From assembly GCA_035646975.1 (NCBI GenBank), contig DASROJ010000120.1, forward strand, positions 1 to 23,990: a stretch of DNA of 23,990 nucleotides, read 5' to 3'. Position 1 is the stretch's first letter. Every line of letters begins with the position of its first letter. A model generated the notes under the pieces. That model made no database searches and had not been told where the DNA came from. It saw only the letters and a program-made list of their open reading frames with translations. The position numbers were made by a program, and so were the translations under genes. Positions 7,270 through 13,380 of the stretch are shown here, one piece after another. The DNA comes from DASROJ01 sp035646975 (GTDB taxonomy: Bacteria; Acidobacteriota; Polarisedimenticolia; JACPZX01; DASXTC01).

Positions 7270-7851
7270 GTGGCCAAGGCAGCTCCAGAGATCCCCAACA
7301 AGCTCTTCTACAAGATCGGAGAGGTCTGCGAGATCACCGACACGCAGCCGTACGTTCTGCGCTTCTGGGAGTCGGAGTTCCCGCAGCTCGCGCCGAGGAA
7401 GAATCGTTCGGGGCAGAGAGTCTATCAGCGCAAGGACATCGATACGGTCATACGGATCAAGAAGCTTCTTTACGAAGAGGAGTACACCATCGCGGGAGCC
7501 AGGAGAAAGCTGGATGATGACCCGGTCAGCGCCGGGGATTCCTCCCGCGCGGAGGCGCAGGTCGCCGATGCACCCGATGCGCCCATTGGCACGGAAGACC
7601 AGGTCATCGCGGACGATGAGGTGAGGACCTCTGACCCGCCGACGGCGCGGAGTCAACGCGCGAGCGCGGAGCAGGATCACCCGGTGGATCTGCTGACGGC
7701 CCGTGTTGAAAAGCATCCCGTTCGCGCTTCATCGACGGCGCCGTCGGCGCAGGCAACCGGCGATCCGGATCGGGAGGCAAGACTCGAAAAAGCGCTCACC
7801 GAGCTGAAAAAGGCGCTCAAGGAGACGCTCGGGCTGCTCAGGAAGAGCTGA
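7270..7851 (+). CDS. MerR-family transcriptional regulator
   Basis: A 193-residue regulator. Residues about 11-80 form a winged-helix MerR domain (LFYKIGEVCEITDTQPYVLRFWE, then RSGQRVYQRKDIDTVIRIKKLLYEEEYTIAGARRKL). Residues about 82-165 are Ala/Asp/Pro-rich and probably disordered. The C-terminus is a short charged helix (LEKALTELKKALKETLGLL) suited to dimerisation. No metal-binding cysteines or effector domain are seen. The start is GTG, with a strong GGGGGAGG 7 nt upstream. The 3' end overlaps the convergent bolA by 14 bp. Its usual partner is the adjacent IHF gene; target promoters are unknown. Confidence 0.92.
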   Translation: MAKAAPEIPNKLFYKIGEVCEITDTQPYVLRFWESEFPQLAPRKNRSGQRVYQRKDIDTVIRIKKLLYEEEYTIAGARRKLDDDPVSAGDSSRAEAQVADAPDAPIGTEDQVIADDEVRTSDPPTARSQRASAEQDHPVDLLTARVEKHPVRASSTAPSAQATGDPDREARLEKALTELKKALKETLGLLRKS

Positions 7852-8158
7852 CTCCCCGGGGGGGCGGACTGTTCTGCCATTCCGACGGCGTCATGGTGCG
7901 CAGCGCCAGAGCATGAATCTCGCGGTTCACCATCCCGGCCAATGCCTTGTAGACCAGCCGGTGTCGATGGGCCAGACCCATCTGCTCGAAGGCGGCCGAG
8001 ACGATCGACACGGTGTAATGACCGCCTCCCGACCCCGCCCCTTCGTGCCCCGAGTGAAGGTGGCTCTCGTCGACGATTTCCAGGTGCGCGGGAGACAACT
8101 CGCTCGTCAGCCGCTGCTTGATGAGGCCCACGATCTTGCCCGACGTGCTGCTGTCCAA
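7838..8158 (-). CDS. bolA: BolA-family protein
   Basis: A 106-residue BolA domain: HLEIVDESHLHSGHEG, GGHYTVSIVSAAFEQMG, RHRLVYKAL, EIHALALRTMTPSEW, the complete family core with the conserved histidine proposed as an Fe-S/glutaredoxin ligand. Known roles are partnership with monothiol glutaredoxins in Fe-S handling and morphology or stress control. The frame is open much further upstream, but the domain and a GGAAGG ribosome site 6 nt ahead favour TTG 8158; GTG 8164 is directly against the ribosome site and too close. A perfect TATAAT (8212-8207, minus) lies about 50 bp upstream. The C-terminal tail SPPPRGVSSS overlaps the end of the MerR gene. Confidence 0.9.
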   Translation of the reverse strand: MDSSTSGKIVGLIKQRLTSELSPAHLEIVDESHLHSGHEGAGSGGGHYTVSIVSAAFEQMGLAHRHRLVYKALAGMVNREIHALALRTMTPSEWQNSPPPRGVSSS

Positions 8159-8206
8159 TGTCACCCTTCCTTTCGCAGCCTTCGCATCGGCTGATGTGAG
8201 GCGTCC

Positions 8207-8212
8207 ATTATA
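8207..8212 (-). promoter_or_regulatory. Perfect -10 box for bolA
   Basis: TATAAT on the minus strand, predicted start near 8200, leader about 42 nt. No good -35 is seen 16-18 bp upstream. Read on the plus strand the same bases give ATTATAG, so the element could also support divergent initiation toward lhgO. Confidence 0.45.
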
Positions 8213-9439
8213 GCCCTCCGGCAGAGAACCGACCTGCTGATCGTCGGCGCGGGAATCGTCGGGCTCGCCGTGGCCGCCGAATTCCTCCGCCGCCGCCCCG
8301 ATCTTCGGCTCCTGGTGCTGGAAAAGGAGACACGGGTCGGATCGCACCAGAGCACCCGCAACAGCGGTGTCATCCACTCCGGTGTCTATTACCGTCCGGG
8401 CACACTGAAGGCGCGCCTGTGCCTCGAGGGGAGCGCCGCGATGAGGGAGTTCTGCCGACGGGAGTCACTGCCGTTGCTGGTGTGCGGGAAACTGATCCTC
8501 GCGAGCGAGACCTTCCAGCTGCCGCGGCTGGAAGATCTTCACCAGCGCTCGGTGGCCAACGGCCTCACCGATGCGGCGATCGTCGGTCCGGAGCGCCTGC
8601 GGGAGATAGAGCCTCATGCCACCGGCCTCGCCGCGCTGCATGTGCCCACCGCCGCGGTGACCGACTATGGCGCGGTCACCCGGCGTCTTGCTGAAATCGT
8701 GGCCACCACCGGCGGCGAGATCGCCACCGGCGCGCGGCTGCTGGGACTGGAGGTTCGTGGCGCGGCGATCGTCGCGAAGACCACGGCGGGCGACGTGAGC
8801 GCCGGCTGCCTGGTCAACTGCGCGGGGCTTCACGCCGACACGGTGGCTGAAATGGCCGGGGCGCGCACCGGTCTGCGCATCGTTCCGTTCCGGGGTGAGT
8901 ACCACCAGCTGCGTGCCGAACGGCGCCACCTGGTGCGTGGACTGATTTATCCGGTGCCGGATCCCGACCTGCCTTTTCTTGGCGCCCATCTCACCACGAG
9001 GGTCGACGGCGCGGTGCTGGGAGGACCCAACGCCGTGCTGGCGTTGGGCAAGGAAGGGTACCGATGGGTCGATGTCCATCCCGGCGAGACGATGCGGATG
9101 CTCGGCTTCGGCGGCTTCTGGCGCATGGCGCGACAACACTGGGCCACGGGTGTCGGCGAAGCCGTCCGCTCCGTCAGCCGGCGCCTCTTCGCGCGGGAGC
9201 TGCAACGACTCGTGCCCGAGCTGAGCCCGGCCGATCTGGTCGACGCGGCGGCCGGTGTGCGGGCGCAGGCTCTCGACGCCGCGGGGCGACTGGTGGATGA
9301 TTTCGTCTTCGTCGAATCGGCGCACATGACGCACGTGCTCAACGTGCCCTCTCCCGCGGCCACCGCATCGCTGGCGATCGCGAAGATGATCGTCGATCGG
9401 ATCGAGCCGCGCTTGCCATCGTCACCTCGCAGCCCGTAG
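8207..9439 (+). CDS. lhgO: L-2-hydroxyglutarate oxidase-like FAD oxidoreductase (non-canonical start)
   Basis: A DAO-family flavoenzyme of about 400 residues that oxidises L-2-hydroxyglutarate to 2-oxoglutarate. The FAD Rossmann motif DLLIVGAGIVGLAVAAEFL comes first, then the LhgO/YgaF hallmark HQSTRNSGVIHSGVYYRPG, VPTAAVTDYGAVT, VNCAGLHAD and a C-terminal VRAQALDAAGRLVDDFVF. The first ATG/GTG/TTG in frame is GTG 8270, which lies after the GxGxxG motif and cannot be the true start. The frame is open back to a TGA at 8192-8194, and no canonical start lies between. Candidates are ATT 8207 (GAGG 5 nt upstream), CTG 8234, or an assembly error. The coordinate given is the upper bound. It is divergent from bolA. 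Confidence 0.85.
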   Translation: MIALRQRTDLLIVGAGIVGLAVAAEFLRRRPDLRLLVLEKETRVGSHQSTRNSGVIHSGVYYRPGTLKARLCLEGSAAMREFCRRESLPLLVCGKLILASETFQLPRLEDLHQRSVANGLTDAAIVGPERLREIEPHATGLAALHVPTAAVTDYGAVTRRLAEIVATTGGEIATGARLLGLEVRGAAIVAKTTAGDVSAGCLVNCAGLHADTVAEMAGARTGLRIVPFRGEYHQLRAERRHLVRGLIYPVPDPDLPFLGAHLTTRVDGAVLGGPNAVLALGKEGYRWVDVHPGETMRMLGFGGFWRMARQHWATGVGEAVRSVSRRLFARELQRLVPELSPADLVDAAAGVRAQALDAAGRLVDDFVFVESAHMTHVLNVPSPAATASLAIAKMIVDRIEPRLPSSPRSP

Positions 9440-9442
9440 AAT
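9413..9442 (+). promoter_or_regulatory. Sigma-70-like promoter overlapping the lhgO stop
   Basis: TTGCCA (9413-9418) and TAGAAT (9437-9442), each 5 of 6 to consensus, spaced 18 bp. The -10 begins with the lhgO TAG stop. Predicted start near 9449. Confidence 0.5.
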
Positions 9443-9453
9443 CGACCGACGTC

Positions 9454-9474
9454 TTCGGCGCGGTGGGCGCCGAA
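9454..9474 (+). promoter_or_regulatory. 5'-leader hairpin upstream of the small membrane protein
   Basis: A perfect 8-bp stem TTCGGCGC / GCGCCGAA with loop GGTGG. It ends 6 nt before the ribosome site GAGGGGAGGA. It is followed by A residues, not T residues, so it is not an intrinsic terminator on this strand. Confidence 0.5.
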
Positions 9475-9495
9475 AAACCAGAGGGGAGGACTCGG

Positions 9496-9711
9496 ATGCC
9501 GACCAAGAAGCTCCTTGGTGTCGTTCTGCTGGTCGCGGGAATCCTTGCACTCGCGTACCGGGGTTTCACCTACACGAAGGAGACACACGAGGCCAACCTG
9601 GGACCATTGCACATGGAAATGAAGGAAAAGGAGCATGTCGACATCCCGGTCTGGGCGGGTGTCGCGCTGGCGGCCGCCGGCGGCGCATTGCTGGTGATGG
9701 GCAGGAAGTAG
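9496..9711 (+). CDS. Small two-helix membrane protein, DUF3185-like
   Basis: A 71-residue protein with two predicted membrane helices: KLLGVVLLVAGILALAYRG (about 5-23) and VWAGVALAAAGGALLVMGR (about 52-70). They are joined by a charged loop containing HMEMKEKEHVDIP. It resembles the small DUF3185-type proteins often found in Gram-negatives; no function is known to me. ATG 9496 is chosen because GAGGGGAGGA lies 5 nt upstream; the in-frame codon at 9463 falls in the leader hairpin. It has its own promoter and a 5' hairpin, so it is probably monocistronic. Confidence 0.75.
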   Translation: MPTKKLLGVVLLVAGILALAYRGFTYTKETHEANLGPLHMEMKEKEHVDIPVWAGVALAAAGGALLVMGRK

Positions 9712-9775
9712 CCGCAAGGAGCGCGCGTGTTGTAGACTGGCGCTCCTCAATAACACGACGAGATCACGAGACGGT

Positions 9776-9852
<77 letters not shown>

Positions 9853-9929
9853 GCAGAGGCCTTGAAGTGATTTCAAGCACCACGCAAACGCGCGAGCAGG
9901 CCTCGCGCCAGTTCATGGAGGGATGAGGG

Positions 9930-10112
9930 GTGACCTTGGTCTCGATCCTGCTCAGTCTTCTGTCCTTGCTGCATACCGGTCGGGCGTTCGAGAGGAGATG
10001 CTACCAGCAGGCCTTCCAGTGCACCGTGACCTGCGCCGGCCAGCAGAACGCGGCCGCGCAGAACAGCTGCCTGAACACCTGCGAATCAAGGCTTTCCTCC
10101 TGCCTGGATTGA
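9930..10112 (+). CDS. Tiny cysteine-rich, probably exported protein with twin CX3C core
   Basis: A 60-residue ORF starting GTG, with GGAGGG (9918-9923) 6 nt upstream. Residues 3-15 are strongly hydrophobic (LVSILLSLLSLLH) and GRA (18-20) offers a signal-peptidase site, although the N-region has no positive charge. The mature part has six cysteines at 24, 31, 35, 47, 51 and 58. The spacing C-x6-C-x3-C-x11-C-x3-C-x6-C is mirror-symmetric. Twin CX3C motifs separated by 11 residues suggest a disulfide-locked helical hairpin, as in small Tim or alpha-hairpinin proteins; this is analogy, not demonstrated homology. Codons end mostly in G/C, as in the neighbours. No family recognised. Confidence 0.6.
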   Translation: MTLVSILLSLLSLLHTGRAFERRCYQQAFQCTVTCAGQQNAAAQNSCLNTCESRLSSCLD

Positions 10113-10231
10113 GCCTCCTGAGCGCGGCCACTTCTGCGTGATAAGGGGTGGCCTGCCTGATGGCCGCGTCCGGCACCGACCCTCCTGGCATATACTCGAC
10201 CTGCTGTACAGCCACAGCATCGGAGGTGAAG

Positions 10232-10645
10232 ATGCCCTACTGTCCTGCCTGCCGTCTCGAGTACGAGAAGGGATTTGACGCCTGCACCGACTGCGGGTCG
10301 ACGCTGGTGGCGGGCACGATGCCCGAAGCAGCGGGGGAGAAGGCATCCAGCGAAGAGAGATGGACCGCTCTGATGCGGGTGCGCAACCAGGAGAATGCCG
10401 AGATCGTCAGGGGGCTTCTGCAGAGCCAGGGCTTCGACTGCGAGGTGATCGACAAGAGACTCAGCGAGATGCCGATGCCGGTGGAGGCGATAGCCTACCT
10501 GGAGATCTGGGTGCCCGAGTCGCAGGCGCCCGAGGCACGCGCCCTGCTGAACGAAGCGCGAGAGGGAACCGTGGCGTGCAAGGCGTGCGGCCACATGTCC
10601 GCCGCCGATGAACCTGTCTGCGAGTATTGCGGCGCACTTTCGTGA
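10232..10645 (+). CDS. DUF2007 protein with zinc ribbons at both ends
   Basis: A 137-residue cytoplasmic protein. The N-terminal ribbon is CPACRLEYEKGFDACTDCG (Cys4, 7, 18, 21). The middle (about 43-110: WTALMRVRNQENAEIVRGLLQSQGFDCEVID ... EIWVPESQAPEARALLNEA) is a DUF2007 signal-transducing-type fold that resembles PII-like ferredoxin folds. The C-terminal ribbon is CKACGHMSAADEPVCEYCG (Cys116, 119, 130, 133). ATG 10232 is preferred: GGAGG lies 5 nt upstream, and the longer frame lacks a ribosome site. TATACT at 10191-10196 is a possible -10 without a clear -35. Function unknown; surE follows after 7 bp. Confidence 0.85.
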   Translation: MPYCPACRLEYEKGFDACTDCGSTLVAGTMPEAAGEKASSEERWTALMRVRNQENAEIVRGLLQSQGFDCEVIDKRLSEMPMPVEAIAYLEIWVPESQAPEARALLNEAREGTVACKACGHMSAADEPVCEYCGALS

Positions 10646-10652
10646 GAGGCTG

Positions 10653-11465
10653 ATGCCCCCGACGATTTTCCTCACCAACGATGACGGCATGGGCGCCCCC
10701 GGCCTTTCGGTCCTGGCGCGCGCGCTGGCGCAGATCGGACGCGTGGTCGTGGTGGCGCCGGATCGCGATCAGAGCGCCGTGAGTCACGCGCTCACGCTCA
10801 AGCAGCCGCTGCGCGTGAGGCAGCATGCCGAGGACGTCTACTCGGTCGACGGGACACCGACGGATTGCGTCAACCTCGGCATCTTCAACCTGCTGGAAAA
10901 GAAGGTCGACCTGGTGGTCTCCGGCATCAATCGCGGCTACAACCTGGGCGACGACGTCACCTACTCCGGCACGGTGGCGGCGGCTTTCGAGGGCACGCTG
11001 CTCGGGTATCCCTCGTTTGCCATCTCCCGCGCGGCGACGCACGAATCGGGGTTTTCATCGAACAACTGGCCCCAGGAGCCCGAGCACACCTACGAAGAAG
11101 CCGCCGCGTTCGCCGCGGGGCTGGCCCGCCAGGTTCTCGAACGAGGGATGCCGGAGGACACCCTGCTGAACGTCAATGTCCCGCTGCCGCCTCTTCGCGG
11201 CGTGCGCACCACGCGGCTGGGCAAGCGGACATACAAGGAGGGGGTCATCGAGCGGGTCGATCCGTCCGGGCGGCAGTACTACTGGATCGGCGGGACGCCG
11301 CCCGAATGGGTCGCGGATCCGCGAAGCGACTACGCGGCGGTGAGCGACGGATGCGTCTCGGTCACGCCGCTGCACCTGGATCTGACCAACGACAAGGTGC
11401 TCGGCGCCATCGAATCCTGGCAGCTCTCGGTGCCCGCGCCGGCAGGAAGGTTTTCCACCAGGTGA
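10653..11465 (+). CDS. surE: 5'/3'-nucleotidase SurE
   Basis: A 270-residue SurE, a metal-dependent nucleotidase and exopolyphosphatase linked to stationary-phase survival. The metal site is intact: IFLTNDDGMGAPGL (Asp10, Asp11), DRDQSAVSHALTL (Ser41) and VVSGINRGYNLGDDVTYSGTVAAAFEG (Asn93). The C-terminal part (VNVPLPP, DYAAVSDGCVSVTPLHLDLT) is typical. ATG 10653 gives the family N-terminus and has GAGAGG three bases upstream; the open frame from 10608 is just overlap with the DUF2007 gene. pcm follows 9 bp after the stop, the conserved surE-pcm order. Confidence 0.96.
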   Translation: MPPTIFLTNDDGMGAPGLSVLARALAQIGRVVVVAPDRDQSAVSHALTLKQPLRVRQHAEDVYSVDGTPTDCVNLGIFNLLEKKVDLVVSGINRGYNLGDDVTYSGTVAAAFEGTLLGYPSFAISRAATHESGFSSNNWPQEPEHTYEEAAAFAAGLARQVLERGMPEDTLLNVNVPLPPLRGVRTTRLGKRTYKEGVIERVDPSGRQYYWIGGTPPEWVADPRSDYAAVSDGCVSVTPLHLDLTNDKVLGAIESWQLSVPAPAGRFSTR

Positions 11466-11474
11466 GGTCCCCGC

Positions 11475-12137
11475 GTGAGCGCTGACGAGTACGCGATACG
11501 GCGGCGCCAGATGGTCGAGCGGCAACTCGTGCCGCGCGGCATCACCGACCAGCGCGTGCTCGAGGCGATTGGCCTCCTGCCGAGGCATCTTTTCGTCGAA
11601 GAGGCACTGCAGGGGAAAGCCTATTCGGACAACGCGCTGCCGATCGGCTCGCGGCAGACGATCTCGCAGCCCTACATCGTCGGTCTGATGACGCAGCTGC
11701 TGAAGGTCGGCCCTGAGGATCGCGTGCTCGAGATCGGCACCGGCTCGGGATATCAGACGGGCCTGCTGTCGAAACTCGCCAAGACCGTCCACACGATCGA
11801 GCGGCTCAGGGCGCTTTCCACGCGCGCAAAGCAGATCCTGCGCAGTATCGGGTGCGACAATGTCCACTTCCGGGTCGGCGACGGGACGGCCGGGTGGCCG
11901 GAGGAGGCCCCTTTTTCCCGCATCCTGGTGACCGCAGGCGCGCCCGCGGTGCCGGCTCCGCTGCTCGCCCAGCTCGACACCGGCGGACGCCTGGTGATCC
12001 CCGTGGGAGAGGAAAAACAGCAGGTGCTTCATGTGGTCATCCGGGGCCGAGCCGGATTCCGGACGGAGCAGTACGATGCCTGCGTCTTCGTGAAGCTGAT
12101 CGGGCAGGAGGGCTGGGCCGACACCGGGGATTCTTGA
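11475..12137 (+). CDS. pcm: Protein-L-isoaspartate O-methyltransferase
   Basis: A 220-residue SAM-dependent enzyme that repairs isoaspartyl residues in aged proteins. It shows RRRQMVERQLVPRGI, PRHLFV, YSDNALPIGSRQTISQPYIV (substrate loop), motif I VLEIGTGSGYQTGLL (about 84-98), VHTIERL, VGDGTAGWPEEAPFSRILVTAGAP and GGRLVIPVG. Length is normal. The GTG start has GGTGAGG 7 nt upstream, overlapping the surE stop. The TGA lies inside the TTGACA of the promoter for the next tRNA. Confidence 0.96.
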   Translation: MSADEYAIRRRQMVERQLVPRGITDQRVLEAIGLLPRHLFVEEALQGKAYSDNALPIGSRQTISQPYIVGLMTQLLKVGPEDRVLEIGTGSGYQTGLLSKLAKTVHTIERLRALSTRAKQILRSIGCDNVHFRVGDGTAGWPEEAPFSRILVTAGAPAVPAPLLAQLDTGGRLVIPVGEEKQQVLHVVIRGRAGFRTEQYDACVFVKLIGQEGWADTGDS

Positions 12138-12162
12138 CAGGTCCGGCCCCATCGGTTATCGT
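12134..12162 (+). promoter_or_regulatory. Sigma-70-like promoter for tRNA-Pro(CGG)
   Basis: Perfect TTGACA (12134-12139), 17-bp spacer, TATCGT (12157-12162). Predicted start near 12169, 35 nt before the tRNA. The -35 contains the pcm stop codon (12135-12137). Confidence 0.6.
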
Positions 12163-12203
12163 CCCCGCCTGCATTTCAAGAGGCGGTGGCCACTCAGCAG
12201 AGT

Positions 12204-12280
12204 CGGGACGTAGCGCAGCCTGGTAGCGCACCTGCTTCGGGAGCAGGGGGCCGGAGGTTCAAATCCTCTCGTCCCGACCA
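12204..12280 (+). tRNA. tRNA-Pro (anticodon CGG)
   Basis: A 77-nt cloverleaf: acceptor CGGGACG pairs with CGTCCCG, D-arm GCGCAGCCTGGTAGCGC identical to the upstream tRNA-Pro, anticodon stem CCTGC/GCAGG with loop TTCGGGA (anticodon CGG), T-loop TTCAAAT, and encoded ACCA. It reads CCG, likely a frequent proline codon at this GC content. Confidence 0.97.
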
Positions 12281-12326
12281 ACCGTTCTCCGGCACCTCCA
12301 CCGTCGCGTTGGTTGCTCCGGCACTG

Positions 12327-12335
12327 TGGTAGAAT
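12327..12335 (+). promoter_or_regulatory. Extended -10 promoter for the response regulator
   Basis: TGG directly followed by TAGAAT (12330-12335) forms an extended -10 with no good -35. Initiation near 12342 would leave only about 6 nt before the ATG at 12348. Confidence 0.45.
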
Positions 12336-12347
12336 CCCCGCCGCCAT

Positions 12348-13046
12348 ATGACTACCGCGAAAATCCTGCTCGTCGATGACGTCAAGGTCTTTCTCGAGTT
12401 CGAGCGACCGTTCTTCGAACGCTCCGGCTGCGAGATTCTCACCGCCTCCTCCGGCGCGGAAGCGTTGCGCCTCGTCAAGGAAAAGAAGCCTCATATCGTC
12501 CTGCTCGATTACGAAATGCCGTTCATGAACGGCGACGAGGTATGCCGGAAGATCAAAGAAGATGTGTCCACACGGCACATCCCGGTTCTCATCGTGACAT
12601 CGCACCACGAGCCGGCCGTGCTCGAGAAGTGCAGGAAGGCCGGCTGCACCGACCTGGTGACCAAGCCGGTCACCGGGCGAGAGCTGCTCGAAAAGGTCGT
12701 CCGGATACTCCAGATGCCCTATCGGGTTCATCTGCGCACGCGGGTCAACATCGATGTTGCGCTCGGCGTCGGGCGGGATGCCGTCTCGGTGCTGGGCTAC
12801 TCCAGCGACCTGAGCGAAGGCGGGTTGATGGTCGAGACGATCGAGCCCATCGAGCTCGGGGTCAAGGTCGGCGTCGCGTTCACACTTCCGGGTTCGGACC
12901 GGGAGATCAGGACGACGGCCGAGGTCATCCGGGTGACGCACCTCCGATCGCAGGAGATGTTCGGCATCGCCTTGAAGTTCACTTCCGATGACCCCGATTT
13001 CAGGAAGTCCATCGAGACCTTCGTCGCGCAGGAGGTCGGCCGCTAG
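12348..13046 (+). CDS. Response regulator with REC and PilZ domains
   Basis: A 232-residue two-domain protein. The REC domain (about 4-120) has the acidic pair Asp10/Asp11, phospho-acceptor Asp54 in VLLDYEMP, switch Thr84 and Lys106 in TKPV. The PilZ domain (about 124-230) has both c-di-GMP motifs, RVHLR (RxxxR) and DLSEGG (DxSxxG), so it should bind c-di-GMP. It lacks a DNA-binding domain, suggesting output by protein contact, for example motility, pili or surface behaviour. No histidine kinase is adjacent. No Shine-Dalgarno is seen; the transcript may be nearly leaderless. acyP and apt follow on the same strand. Confidence 0.93.
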   Translation: MTTAKILLVDDVKVFLEFERPFFERSGCEILTASSGAEALRLVKEKKPHIVLLDYEMPFMNGDEVCRKIKEDVSTRHIPVLIVTSHHEPAVLEKCRKAGCTDLVTKPVTGRELLEKVVRILQMPYRVHLRTRVNIDVALGVGRDAVSVLGYSSDLSEGGLMVETIEPIELGVKVGVAFTLPGSDREIRTTAEVIRVTHLRSQEMFGIALKFTSDDPDFRKSIETFVAQEVGR

Positions 13047-13067
13047 CTCATTCGCCAGGAGGCGGTT

Positions 13068-13346
13068 GTGGAGACGGAGGCCCGGCGCATCGTCGTGAGC
13101 GGCCGCGTGCAGGGGGTCGGGTTCCGCTGGTTTGTCATCGAGGCCGCCAGAAAGCTGCACCTCACCGGATGGGCGCGAAACCTGTCCGATGGAGCCGTGG
13201 AGGTGGTCGCGCAGGGCACGCGCGAGGCGCTCGATGCGCTGGCCGCCAAGCTGGCGGTGGGTCCGGGTATGGCACGCGTCGAATCGGTGGAGTCGAGCCG
13301 GGCCGAGCCGGATCGGGGGCTCGACGGGTTCCATGTCAGGTACTGA
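13068..13346 (+). CDS. acyP: Acylphosphatase
   Basis: A 92-residue enzyme that hydrolyses acyl phosphates such as acetyl phosphate or carbamoyl phosphate. VSGRVQGVGFRWFV holds the phosphate loop and catalytic Arg20; GWARNLSDGAVEVVAQG holds catalytic Asn38; the C-terminus FHVRY is typical. The GTG start has AGGAGG 5 nt upstream. It lies 21 bp after the REC-PilZ gene; since acyl phosphates can phosphorylate REC domains the pairing is suggestive, but this is inference. The stop codon lies in the first copy of a 22-bp tandem duplication. Confidence 0.95.
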   Translation: METEARRIVVSGRVQGVGFRWFVIEAARKLHLTGWARNLSDGAVEVVAQGTREALDALAAKLAVGPGMARVESVESSRAEPDRGLDGFHVRY

Positions 13347-13380
13347 GGTCTGATGGAGCAGGTACTGCGGTCTGATGGAG
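13337..13380 (+). repeat. 22-bp tandem duplication at the acyP-apt junction
   Basis: Bases 13337-13358 and 13359-13380 are adjacent copies differing at one position (13346 A versus 13368 C). Each contains GGTACTG, GTCTGATGGAG and an ATG. Copy 1 supplies the acyP stop; copy 2 has lost it (TGA became TGC) and supplies the ATG at 13375. Confidence 0.9.

Noticed and set aside
6669..7517. 282-residue plus-strand frame through cupin, IHF/HU and MerR
   Set aside because: It crosses three recognised genes in another frame and is Arg/Ser-rich with no motif.
9717..9747. Inverted repeat AGGAGCGC / GCGCTCCT before tRNA-Pro(GGG)
   Set aside because: The loop is 15 nt and no T-run follows, so I do not call it a terminator.
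9861..9877. Small hairpin CTTGAA / TTCAAG after tRNA-Pro(GGG)
   Set aside because: A 6-bp AT-containing stem without a T-run; could be chance.
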